From contig NZ_FMZZ01000003.1 of the NCBI RefSeq assembly GCF_900101685.1, forward strand, positions 371,886 through 435,885: a stretch of 64,000 nucleotides of DNA. Direction: 5' to 3'. The position numbers and the translations under genes were made by a program. This document shows, in pieces, positions 1-7,493 of this stretch. Below the pieces are notes generated by a model. It was not told the origin of the DNA and searched no databases. It saw only the letters and a list, made by a program, of their open reading frames with translations. This stretch comes from Actinokineospora iranica (GTDB lineage Bacteria; Actinomycetota; Actinomycetes; Mycobacteriales; Pseudonocardiaceae). Each line of letters starts with the position of its first letter. Position 1 is the stretch's first letter.

Positions 1-72
1 TCGCGGTTCGCGGGTAGCCATGAGGCGACGCCTGGGAGGCTGGTCCCGGGTCCAGCGCGAAGGAGCAGACCC

Positions 73-897
73 ATGGCGCAGGCACGGCGGCTCGCCCGTC
101 TGATCGGGATCGCCGCGGCGGTCGTCGCCGCCGGGGCGGCGACGGTGTCCGCGGCCCAGGCGGACCAGGCCCCGCCCGCGGTCCAGCCCTTCGTCGTCGG
201 CGGCGAGGCTGCCGACATCGCCGACTTCCCCTACATCGTCGCGCTGACCACAGCGGACGGCTTCCCGTTCTGCGGCGGCTCCATCGCGGCCCCGACCAAG
301 ATCGTGACCGCCGCGCACTGCGTGCAGGGCTCCGAGCCGGGGGAACTCGCCATCGTGTCCGGGCGCACCGACCTGACCGCGGCGGGCGGCGTCACCGCCG
401 AGGTCGCCTCGATCTGGGTCCACCCCGAGTACGACAACCCCGCGGTCAAGGCGGACGTGGCGGTCCTGACCCTCTCGACGCCGCTCCCGGCGACCCCGAT
501 CCCGGTGGCGGCCGCCGCCGACACAGCCCTCTACGCCGAGGGAACCCCCACCACGATCGCGGGCTGGGGGCGGACCAGTGAAGGCGGCCCGGCCTCCGAC
601 ACGCTCCGCAAGGCCGCGGTCCCGCTGACCTCCGACGCCACCTGCGCCACCGCCTACGGGCCGGACTTCGTCCCGGCGTCGATGGTGTGCGCAGGCCTGC
701 CCGAGGGCGGCGTCGACACCTGCCAGGGCGACTCCGGCGGCCCGCTCGTCGCGGGCGGGAAGCTCATCGGCGTGGTGTCCTGGGGCGAGGGCTGCGCGCG
801 GCCAGGCAAGCCCGGCGTCTACACCCGGCTGAACGCGTTCAGCGCCGACCTCGACGCCCAACTGGTCGGCCAGGAGCCCGTGCCGCCGGTCCGGTAG
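73..897 (+). CDS. Secreted trypsin-like serine protease (S1 family)
   Basis: An extracellular endopeptidase of 274 residues. A Sec-type signal peptide covers about residues 1-30 (basic start, then an Ala/Val-rich core). The mature enzyme begins near the VVGGE motif at 41-45, the usual activation site of this family. The catalytic triad is visible: His82 in TAAHC, Asp128 in ADVAVL and Ser221 in GDSGGP. Asp215, six residues before the serine, is the trypsin S1-pocket aspartate, so cleavage after Lys or Arg is expected. Six cysteines suggest three disulfides. The ATG follows a GAAGGAG ribosome binding site 8 bases upstream. It is a single-gene unit, with no terminator hairpin obvious downstream. 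Family assignment is firm; the physiological substrate is unknown. Confidence 0.95.
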   Translation: MAQARRLARLIGIAAAVVAAGAATVSAAQADQAPPAVQPFVVGGEAADIADFPYIVALTTADGFPFCGGSIAAPTKIVTAAHCVQGSEPGELAIVSGRTDLTAAGGVTAEVASIWVHPEYDNPAVKADVAVLTLSTPLPATPIPVAAAADTALYAEGTPTTIAGWGRTSEGGPASDTLRKAAVPLTSDATCATAYGPDFVPASMVCAGLPEGGVDTCQGDSGGPLVAGGKLIGVVSWGEGCARPGKPGVYTRLNAFSADLDAQLVGQEPVPPVR

Positions 898-1106
898 CCG
901 ATCTCGATCATGTGTTCGCTCACTTTCCCGCGAATTTCATATTTCTTATGGTCAGAAACCGCCAAGTCGTGTTCACCCGATGTTCGCTGTTGATCTAGCT
1001 TCACCGAAACAGTTCGTCCACCGCGGCATGGTTTCGTGCTGACCGCCCCACGGACTCTTATATCCCCATAAGATCGCCGCCAGGGTCCGTGACGAGCGGA
1101 GAACTT

Positions 1107-1952
1107 GTGAATACTGCGAAAACTGTTCGCCTGTCGCGTCGGGCGGTGCTGTTGGGCGGACTGGGACTCGGGGCGGGTGTCGCCGCGGGGTGCAAGACCA
1201 CGGCGGCACCCGGCGGCGGGCCGGAGAACCTGCTGCAGTCCAAGGCTCCCACCTCGCAGGTTCAGCCGGTCACCACCGAGCTCTATCTCTCGACCGGGCG
1301 CTACCGCGAGGTCGAGGCGGTGATCATCCGGCCCGCGGGCGTCCCGGTGAAGCCGATCCCGGTCTGCGTCGCGCTGCACGGCGGCATCGGCGGGGCGAAG
1401 AGCTTCCTCGACCTGGGCGTGCCCGACATCCTCACCGGGCTCGTCCGCGACGGCGTGCCGCCGTTCGCCGTCGTCGCGGTAGAGGGCGGCAACTGGGTCG
1501 GCGGCCGCAACGACGACCCGCAGCGGATGCTCAACGAAGACCTCCCCGAATGGCTCGACCACCACCAGCTCGCCACGACCCCGTTTTCCACTGTGGGCAT
1601 CGGCGCGGGCGGCACGGGCGCGCTCAACCTGGCCAGGACGCCCGGGTTCACCGCGGTCGCGGTGATCAGCCCCATCCTGTTCGACAGCTGGGCGGACGCA
1701 GCCGCGGCCAAGATGTTCACCGACCGGGCCCACTGGGAGCGCCTCGATCCGCTGCGCCACATCAACGAGTTCGCTTATCTGCCAGTCGGAGTGTGGTGCG
1801 GGACCGAGGACCGCGCGTACCTGGGCAACGCGAAGACGCTGGCGCAGCGGGTGAAAGCCGCCCGGACCTCGTTCGAGCGCGGCGGCCACAACGACCAGTA
1901 CTTCCGGCGGGCGCTGCCGGACGCGCTCCAGTTCGTCGGCGGCTACCTGTAA
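1107..1952 (+). CDS. Tat-exported lipoprotein with esterase (alpha/beta hydrolase) fold, nucleophile missing
   Basis: A 281-residue envelope protein. Residues 10-29 form a twin-arginine signal (SRR at 10-12) ending in a lipobox VAAGC, so Cys29 should be lipidated. The rest resembles the D-type esterase / mycolyltransferase-like fold: an ALHGG oxyanion strand at 89-93, an acid-site CGTED motif, and a C-terminal GGHNDQYF carrying the family histidine. The nucleophile elbow reads GIGAGG at 164-169, so the expected Ser (GxSxG) is Gly166; hydrolase activity is therefore doubtful. I chose GTG 1107 because GGAG lies 5 bases upstream; an in-frame GTG at 1089 has no good binding site. Function unknown; it may be a non-catalytic or altered member of the family. 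Confidence 0.85.
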   Translation: MNTAKTVRLSRRAVLLGGLGLGAGVAAGCKTTAAPGGGPENLLQSKAPTSQVQPVTTELYLSTGRYREVEAVIIRPAGVPVKPIPVCVALHGGIGGAKSFLDLGVPDILTGLVRDGVPPFAVVAVEGGNWVGGRNDDPQRMLNEDLPEWLDHHQLATTPFSTVGIGAGGTGALNLARTPGFTAVAVISPILFDSWADAAAAKMFTDRAHWERLDPLRHINEFAYLPVGVWCGTEDRAYLGNAKTLAQRVKAARTSFERGGHNDQYFRRALPDALQFVGGYL

Positions 1953-2002
1953 CCTCACGCTCCGGCGCGCGGACCGGCCGTCGCGACGAACTGGGGATTC
2001 AC

Positions 2003-2914
2003 ATGAGCGAGCAGCCAGAGCGTCCCGACACCACGCCCATGACCCCGCTGGACGCCCCGGAGGCGTTGCAGCTCGGCATCGTCCCGCTGCGCCCGCTGGC
2101 GCTGCCGGACCTGGTCGCGGGCATGGCGCAGGGATTGCGGCGCAACGCGGCCGCGCTGATCGGCGTCGGCTTCGCGGTGATCACCGCGACGGAGCTGCTG
2201 CGCTGGTTCGTGTCCACGCTGGTCTTCGGCGACGTGCCCGACGCGCGCGCCATCACCGACCGCCCGCGCCTGGACTGGGCCGAGGTCCGCCCGCTGCTGG
2301 CGGACGCGGCGCTGCACGCGGTCATCGCGGCCCTGCTGGGCCTGCTGCTGGTCGCGGTGGTCAATGTCGTGGTGCCGCGCGCGGTGTTCGGCCACACCAC
2401 CGGGGCGCGGGCCGCGCTGGGCGCCGCGCTGCCCGCGCTGCCGCGCCTGCTCCTGCTCGCCCTGCTCACGGCCGTGGTCTTCGGCGCGATCGCCGCGGTG
2501 GCGGTGTTCGCGGTGTTCGCCGGTGGCTCGGCCGGTCTGCTGCTGGCCCTGCCCGCGGTGGCGGCGATGTTCTACCTGGTGATCGCGTTCACCTTCGCGC
2601 AGTCGATCGTCGTGGTCGAGGGCGGCAACCCGGTGGCCGCGCTGGAGCGCTCCCGCAGGCTGGTGGCCGCGGTCGGCTGGTGGCGGGTGCTGGGCATCCT
2701 GCTGCTGGCCGGGGTCGTGTTCGGCCTGCTCGGCATGATCGTCAGCGCCGTCTTCGGCCGGATCAGCGGCGGCGGCGCCCTGGCCGAGGCATTGGCCGCT
2801 GTGCTGTCCGGGACGCTGATCTCACCCGCGACGCTGGTGCTCCAGTCGCTGCTGTACGTGGACCACCGGTCCCGCGTCGAGGGCATCGAAGGGTTGTGGC
2901 GCAAGGCAGGCTGA
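2003..2914 (+). CDS. Polytopic membrane protein of unknown function
   Basis: A 303-residue protein with about six predicted membrane segments (near residues 48-67, 100-121, 148-173, 177-202, 228-252 and 262-288) and a short charged N-terminus. An Arg-rich amphipathic stretch with ALERSRRLV at about 213-221 precedes the fifth segment. That arrangement recalls the glycerophosphodiester phosphodiesterase membrane-domain type of proteins, but I cannot assign it to a named family. The ATG has a GGGGA element 7 bases upstream. It follows the esterase-fold lipoprotein by 50 bases and may be co-transcribed with it. No catalytic motif is seen. Confidence 0.85.
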   Translation: MSEQPERPDTTPMTPLDAPEALQLGIVPLRPLALPDLVAGMAQGLRRNAAALIGVGFAVITATELLRWFVSTLVFGDVPDARAITDRPRLDWAEVRPLLADAALHAVIAALLGLLLVAVVNVVVPRAVFGHTTGARAALGAALPALPRLLLLALLTAVVFGAIAAVAVFAVFAGGSAGLLLALPAVAAMFYLVIAFTFAQSIVVVEGGNPVAALERSRRLVAAVGWWRVLGILLLAGVVFGLLGMIVSAVFGRISGGGALAEALAAVLSGTLISPATLVLQSLLYVDHRSRVEGIEGLWRKAG

Positions 2915-3002
2915 CTGTCCACTCTGGACTAATCAGTGGATTGTCCCGCACCCGCGCGCGGTTGACGACGCGGGGCGCTCGCCGTGGCGTACGGTCTGCG
3001 GG

Positions 3003-3398
3003 GTGAACAGCGGATCGGACAGCACACACGCACTGCGTCGCGGTCTGGAGGGGTACCTGCGCGCGGTCGCCGTCGCGCTGCGGCTGCCCGGTGAAGGCGT
3101 CTCCTGTGAGATCAGCGACACCGCCACCGCCTACGTCGCGCTGCCCGGCCACGGCGGCGACGACCTGATGCTGATCTGGGACGAGCGAACCGGCTGGACC
3201 CTGGCCGTGGAGCACGCGCCGTCGGCCGAGCCGGAGATCCTCGGCCGCTTCGGCCCCGACCAGGTGCCCCCGCCCGACGCCGTCGCCGAGTTCGTCGCCA
3301 GGACGCGAGCGGGCCGGTCCCCCGAAGAGAACCGGCCCGTCGTCAAGTCCGCGGGCGACCGCTGGGCGCTCGCCAAGCGGCTCAGCCGCTACGCCTGA
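3003..3398 (+). CDS. DUF6292-like small protein
   Basis: A 131-residue soluble protein. It begins with an RGLEGYLRAVAVAL helix and continues with a strand region containing LMLIWDERTGWTLAVE. This pattern matches what I recall of the actinobacterial DUF6292 family, which is common in Pseudonocardiales and has no known function. The C-terminus is basic. The GTG start has no clear ribosome binding site. A TACGGT hexamer at 2990-2995 ends 7 bases before the start, so the message may be leaderless. No neighbour points to a role. The coding call is firm; the family label is from memory. Confidence 0.8.
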   Translation: MNSGSDSTHALRRGLEGYLRAVAVALRLPGEGVSCEISDTATAYVALPGHGGDDLMLIWDERTGWTLAVEHAPSAEPEILGRFGPDQVPPPDAVAEFVARTRAGRSPEENRPVVKSAGDRWALAKRLSRYA

Positions 3399-3405
3399 GC
3401 CCCGG

Positions 3406-3435
3406 GTCTACATCACCGGGGTCTACATCACCGGG
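3406..3435. repeat. 15-bp perfect tandem duplication over a stop codon
   Basis: GTCTACATCACCGGG occurs twice back to back (3406-3420 and 3421-3435). It covers the last three codons and the stop of the small leftward gene at 3423-3647. Because the unit is 15 bp it keeps frame and simply doubles the stop. Confidence 0.95.
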
Positions 3436-3647
3436 GCGACGTAGACCGGGCGCGCGTCGGACGCCTCGGCGGTGGCGTCCAAACCGAGCATCGTGAGCAG
3501 GTTGCGGCAGTCGTCGGCGTCGACCGAGTGCCCGGCGACCGTGCGGGCGGCACGGGTGCGCTGCGTTGTCAGGTTGTCCAGAGCGTCCAAGCGGGCCTGG
3601 GTGAACTCGTTGGCCGCGCCGGACAGGGGCCGGATTCCGCTCGACAT
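3423..3647 (-). CDS. Small conserved-type protein of unknown function
   Basis: A 74-residue protein read leftwards. It has a predicted helical body with EFTQARLDALDNLTTQRTR, followed by a segment with HSVDADDCRNLLTMLGLDA. Codon third positions are almost all G/C, which supports coding. The ATG at 3647 has a GGAG ribosome binding site 9 bases upstream; a longer frame to 3698 lacks one. The last codons and stop are tandemly duplicated (15 bp twice, 3406-3435), giving two in-frame stops 15 bases apart. No domain is recognised. It is probably a lineage-restricted soluble protein. Confidence 0.6.
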   Translation of the reverse strand: MSSGIRPLSGAANEFTQARLDALDNLTTQRTRAARTVAGHSVDADDCRNLLTMLGLDATAEASDARPVYVAPVM

Positions 3648-4014
3648 CGTCAGGAACTCCTTCGGGGTAGAGCGTGTTCGGCGGCCGCCCGGGGTCATCT
3701 CGGGCAGGCGTCACCGGGGGAGGATGGCCGGGCTGACACGGTGGTTGGGGAGGCGGAGCGCATCCGTGTCGGTCTCGCGGGGCCCGGCTCGGCCGAGGGG
3801 CTGGACCGGCTCCTCTGCCGGTCGTCTGCGTGTGCTCGACCACACGACAGTACCTCACCGGGCGCGGACGCGGACGCGGTCGACCGGACCGGGTAGGATC
3901 AGTGGCGCGAGGGTCCGCTCAGTTCTGCCTCGGACCCGTTTCTCGTCGACCACCCACGCGCCGCGGCTGGTACCGCGCCGGGCAGGACGACCCTGTGACG
4001 TTCGGAGACACCCC
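3648..4014. other. Intergenic region between a small leftward gene and the DEAD-box helicase
   Basis: This 367-base spacer separates divergent genes. A near-palindrome lies at 3830-3845 (GTGTGCTC/GACCACAC, one mismatch) and could be an operator. A TAGGAT hexamer at 3894-3899 is a plausible -10 element for the helicase, implying a leader of about 110 bases, but no convincing -35 is seen. The helicase ribosome binding site GGAG is at 4004-4007. Open frames here look like shadows of GC-rich DNA. Confidence 0.4.
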
Positions 4015-5847
4015 ATGGCGGTTGGCCGCCCCAGCACGACCCTGCCCGACACCCCCCAGTTCGTAGCCCCGCGGTCGGACACCCCGCGCCGCGAGCCTTC
4101 CCAGCGCGAGACCCCGCACTCATCGACCGCTCAGCGCGAGACCACCCGGTCGGCGACCCCGCGGGGCGAGACCGCGCAGCGTGAGATGGCGCGGCGTGAG
4201 ACGGCGCGGCGCGAGGCCCCGCGGTCCGGGACCGGGCGGCGCGCCGCCGGACAGCGCCAGACCTCGGAGCGCGAGACCGCGCAGCGCGAGACCGCGCAGC
4301 GCCAGACTTCGCGACGCGCGGCCCCGCAGTCCACGACCGATCAGCGCCAGGCCCCGCGCCGCGCCGCGGAGCGGCGGGAAACCCCGCCGATCGCACCGCC
4401 CGAGGCCGCGCGGCCCGTGGCCAGGTCGTTCGACGAACTCGGGGTGCCCGCGTCGCTGGTCGCCGCGCTCGCCGAGGCCGGGGTCACCGCGCCGTTCCCC
4501 ATCCAGGCCGCGACCCTGCCCGACTCGCTCGCCGGGCGCGACGTCCTCGGCCGGGGCCGCACCGGCTCCGGCAAGACCTACGCGTTCCTCATCCCGCTGC
4601 TCGCCCGGCTGGTCCAGGGCGCTGGCCGCCGGGCTCCTGGCCGCCCCCGCGCGCTGATCCTGGCCCCGACCCGGGAGCTCGCGACCCAGATCCACGACGC
4701 GGCAGCGCCGCTGGCCAAGGCCCTGGGCCTGCGCGCCACCACGGTGTTCGGCGGTGTCCGCCCCGGCCCGCAGGTCACCGCGCTCCAGGCGGGCGTCGAC
4801 CTGCTCGTGGCCTGCCCGGGCAGGCTGGAGGACCACATGAAGTCCGGCCACGTCCGCCTGGACGCGGTGGAGACCACCGTCCTGGACGAGGCCGACCACA
4901 TGGCCGACCTCGGCTTCCTGCCGGTCGTCCGCCGCCTGCTCGACCAGACCCCGCGCACCGGCCAGCGCCTGCTGTTCTCCGCGACCCTCGACGGCGGCAT
5001 CGATGTGCTGGTCCGCCGCTACCTGGTCGACCCGGTCACGCACAGCGTCGACTCGGCCCAGTCGCCGGTCGCGGCGATGACCCACCACGTCCTGCACGTC
5101 GGCGGCGACGCCCGCCTCCCGGTCCTGGTCGACCTGACCTCGGCCCCTGGCCGCTGCATGGTGTTCACCCGCACCCGCCGCGGCGCCACCCGGCTCACCC
5201 GGCAGCTGGTCGCCGCGGGCGTGCGCGCGGTGGAACTGCACGGCGACCTCGGGCAACAGGCTCGCACCCGCAACCTGCTCGCCTTCTCCGACGGCAGCGC
5301 CCCGACCCTGGTGGCCACCGACATCGCCGCCCGCGGCATCCACGTCGACGACGTGGCGCTGGTCATCCACGCCGATCCGCCGGTCGAGCACAAGGCCTAC
5401 CTGCACCGCTCCGGCCGCACGGCCCGCGCGGGCGCGTCCGGCACCGTGGTCACCCTGATGACCGACGAGCAGGTCGCCGACGTGCGCGACCTGACCCGCA
5501 AGGCGGGCATCACCCCGATCACCACCAAGGCCCGCCCCGGCCACCCCGTGCTGACCGAACTGGCCCCGGGCGAGCGCGTCCTGGTCACGCCACCGGTCCG
5601 CCCGGCCACCGAGCCGCGCCCGGCGCGCGGCCAGGGCCGCGGCAAGTCCACCGGCCGGGCGGGCGCCAAGGCCGAGGGCAAGCGCACGTCCTCGGCGTCG
5701 CACACCTCCGCGTCCCGCACGGCCGCGGCTGCCCCGCGGGGTTCCGCGGCGTCCGCTCCGCGCGCCGCCGCTGCTTCCGCGGCCGAGCCCACGCGCGGCG
5801 CAGCCGCCTTCTCCGCGGGCTCCAGCGCGGGCCGCAGGCGCCGCTGA
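4015..5847 (+). CDS. DEAD-box ATP-dependent RNA helicase with pentapeptide-repeat N-terminal tail
   Basis: A 610-residue RNA helicase. The core has all hallmark motifs: Q motif (Phe139, Gln164), Walker A GSGKT 184-188, PTRELA 218-223, DEAD 291-294, SAT 322-324, ATDIAARG 434-441 and HRSGRTARAG 464-473. Before the core is a disordered Arg-rich tail; residues 20-124 divide into 21 consecutive five-residue units of the type (Q/R)-R-x-(T/A)-x, for example QRETA and RRETA. The C-terminal 80 residues are Ala/Ser/Arg-rich and end in RRRR. Such basic tails usually bind RNA. The ATG at 4015 has GGAG 7 bases upstream; an in-frame upstream extension has no support. A terminator hairpin follows at 5856. 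Related to the RhlE/CsdA type, probably in rRNA or mRNA remodelling (inference). Confidence 0.95.
   Translation: MAVGRPSTTLPDTPQFVAPRSDTPRREPSQRETPHSSTAQRETTRSATPRGETAQREMARRETARREAPRSGTGRRAAGQRQTSERETAQRETAQRQTSRRAAPQSTTDQRQAPRRAAERRETPPIAPPEAARPVARSFDELGVPASLVAALAEAGVTAPFPIQAATLPDSLAGRDVLGRGRTGSGKTYAFLIPLLARLVQGAGRRAPGRPRALILAPTRELATQIHDAAAPLAKALGLRATTVFGGVRPGPQVTALQAGVDLLVACPGRLEDHMKSGHVRLDAVETTVLDEADHMADLGFLPVVRRLLDQTPRTGQRLLFSATLDGGIDVLVRRYLVDPVTHSVDSAQSPVAAMTHHVLHVGGDARLPVLVDLTSAPGRCMVFTRTRRGATRLTRQLVAAGVRAVELHGDLGQQARTRNLLAFSDGSAPTLVATDIAARGIHVDDVALVIHADPPVEHKAYLHRSGRTARAGASGTVVTLMTDEQVADVRDLTRKAGITPITTKARPGHPVLTELAPGERVLVTPPVRPATEPRPARGQGRGKSTGRAGAKAEGKRTSSASHTSASRTAAAAPRGSAASAPRAAAASAAEPTRGAAAFSAGSSAGRRRR
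4072..4386 (+). repeat. Degenerate 15-bp coding minisatellite (21 pentapeptide units)
   Basis: Within the helicase gene, 315 bp read as 21 in-frame 15-bp units without interruption. The commonest units encode QRETA, RRETA, QRQTS and RRAAP. Neighbouring units can be nearly identical in DNA (cagcgcgagaccgcg twice around 4274-4303), which suggests expansion by slippage or unequal recombination followed by divergence. Confidence 0.85.
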
Positions 5848-5855
5848 CCTCCTGC

Positions 5856-5883
5856 CCGGGGACCTCCGCGCCGAGGTCCCCGG
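5856..5883. terminator. Hairpin terminator between helicase and caspase genes
   Basis: CCGGGGACCTC (5856-5866) and GAGGTCCCCGG (5873-5883) form a perfect 11-bp stem with a 6-base loop. It sits between two convergent genes, so it can serve both. There is no U-tract, as is usual in high-GC actinobacteria. Confidence 0.8.
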
Positions 5884-5890
5884 CGTCGGG

Positions 5891-7378
5891 TCAGAGTTGG
5901 CCCGCCGTCACCATGCGGCGCAGGGTCACGTCGATCTCGTCGACGATCGGGTGGAGCGCGGCCATCTCGAAGGTGACTTTGTCGCGGAACTCGGGGTCCT
6001 GCCTGCGCAGGCGGAACAGCTCTGTGACTCGCGCGCGCAACGCGTCCGCCGCCGCCAGCGGCTCCGCGAGCAGTGGCAGCCGAGTGGCGAGGTCTTCGCT
6101 GTCAGGGTGCGGTGGTTCGCAGAACGCCGCGATTCGGGTCAGGTACGTGTCAAACCCGCCCCACCAGTACGACAACCGGTTCACCGACAGCACCGGCGGC
6201 CGGTTGCGCAGCTTGGGCTTCTGTGGGAACCCCCGGTAGTGCTTGTCGACAAACGATGTGATGTCAGCGCTGACCGAGCGGAAATCCGCGATCTCCCTGG
6301 CGGACTCTATGCGTTCGGTCAGCGCTGCCCATCCGCCGTGCTGGGCGATCAGCGCGGCGGATCTCGCCGGTTTCGGAACGTTCTCGCCCAGGCAGTGGCG
6401 CGCGACCTGGGTGACGAAGTCGGCGAAGCGCGCCGCGCCCGCTTTCCGCACGTCCTCTTCGGCCCGTTGTTCCAAGAGCGCCCGTGCGGCGGGGGTTTCG
6501 GCTTCTTTGATCGCCGCCAGCGTGCCCTCGGGCTGCATGTGGGTGAAATGCGGCGTGACCGGCCCCGGCCGCGCCCCGGCGACCGAGCCGAGGGCGATGA
6601 TCCGCGCGGTCTTCGGCAGCGGTCGCGGGTTCCAGCGCTCGGGAGGCAGCGGCGCGTGGGCGCGGTTGGGCGCGAGCGCCAGCAGGTCCGCGGTGGCGGT
6701 GCGCAGCCATTGCGGCGTAGGCAAACCGCGGGCCGCCATGCGCCTGGCCAGGCTCGTGTAGATCGCCTCCAGGCTCAGCAGCGGGTCCCCACCGGGAATG
6801 CCATCCCGCAGGATGGCAAGGAGTTCGCCGGTGAACTCGCTGTACTTCGGGCCGGAGAGCGCGACCTTGTTAGCCGGGGACGCGGTAAGCACGCACGTCC
6901 CGTCGATTTCCAATTCGCTCAACAGACTCTCTTCGCCGGACATGAACGGCGCTGTCGCACGGCCGGAGAAGCAGCAGTCGAGGATGACCACGGTCACCGT
7001 CGCGGACTTGACGACGAGATCGCGCACCGAGTCGAAGTCGAGCGCGGTGAACGCCGGAATCGCCGGGTCGGTGTCTGCGAGGGTGAGGAACAGTTCCCCG
7101 CGCTTCATTCCGCGCGTCCCGTGCCCCGCGAAGTAGACCAGCAGCATGTCCTCGGCCGCGTCCGCCGCCGCGGCGAGTGCCCGCCCGATCGCCGGGACGT
7201 CAGCGGTCGAATCGAGCACGGCGCAGTGCTCGCGCGGCATCCCGCCGAGGTCGGGGGAGGTCAGCGCCTCGGTCATGCCCGCCAGGTTGTTCGCCACCGC
7301 GGGCAGCGCGGGGAACCGGGCGTAGTCGCCGATGCCGATCAGCACGGCTCGGGAGCGGTCGGGGTCGAAGCGGCGCAT
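5891..7378 (-). CDS. Caspase-like cysteine protease (peptidase C14; EACC1-associated type)
   Basis: A 495-residue cytoplasmic protein. Residues 1 to about 220 form a caspase/metacaspase domain: the first strand is RAVLIGIGDY, the catalytic His86 lies in YFAGHG, and the catalytic Cys (probably Cys136) lies in ILDCCFSG. The layout matches proteins annotated as caspases of the EACC1-associated type in actinobacteria (from memory). These are thought to be effectors of conflict or programmed-death systems activated through partner domains. The C-terminal 270 residues are helical, include a Trp-rich segment (LSYWWGGFDTYL), and match no family I know. No partner gene is adjacent: the flanks are a helicase and a secreted protease. 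A terminator hairpin at 7446-7482 separates it from the subtilase upstream. Confidence 0.88.
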   Translation of the reverse strand: MRRFDPDRSRAVLIGIGDYARFPALPAVANNLAGMTEALTSPDLGGMPREHCAVLDSTADVPAIGRALAAAADAAEDMLLVYFAGHGTRGMKRGELFLTLADTDPAIPAFTALDFDSVRDLVVKSATVTVVILDCCFSGRATAPFMSGEESLLSELEIDGTCVLTASPANKVALSGPKYSEFTGELLAILRDGIPGGDPLLSLEAIYTSLARRMAARGLPTPQWLRTATADLLALAPNRAHAPLPPERWNPRPLPKTARIIALGSVAGARPGPVTPHFTHMQPEGTLAAIKEAETPAARALLEQRAEEDVRKAGAARFADFVTQVARHCLGENVPKPARSAALIAQHGGWAALTERIESAREIADFRSVSADITSFVDKHYRGFPQKPKLRNRPPVLSVNRLSYWWGGFDTYLTRIAAFCEPPHPDSEDLATRLPLLAEPLAAADALRARVTELFRLRRQDPEFRDKVTFEMAALHPIVDEIDVTLRRMVTAGQL

Positions 7379-7445
7379 CTGGTTCCCGAGGTCGAGGCGG
7401 ACGGCGACACCGGAAGTACCGCGCGCCGGGAACGACCTGTTACAG

Positions 7446-7482
7446 CCGGATGCCCCCCGCGCCAGGCGCAGGGGGCATCCGG
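7446..7482 (-). terminator. Hairpin terminator downstream of the subtilase gene
   Basis: Perfect 12-bp inverted repeat CCGGATGCCCCC (7446-7457) / GGGGGCATCCGG (7471-7482) with a 13-base loop. It starts 12 bases past the subtilase stop codon and ends transcription before the caspase gene on the same strand. Confidence 0.85.
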
Positions 7483-7493
7483 GTTCTCTGGGG

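Noticed and set aside
4072-4386. CRISPR-like array in the helicase gene
   Set aside because: The 15-bp units are contiguous with no spacers and keep the reading frame of an intact gene; it is a coding minisatellite.
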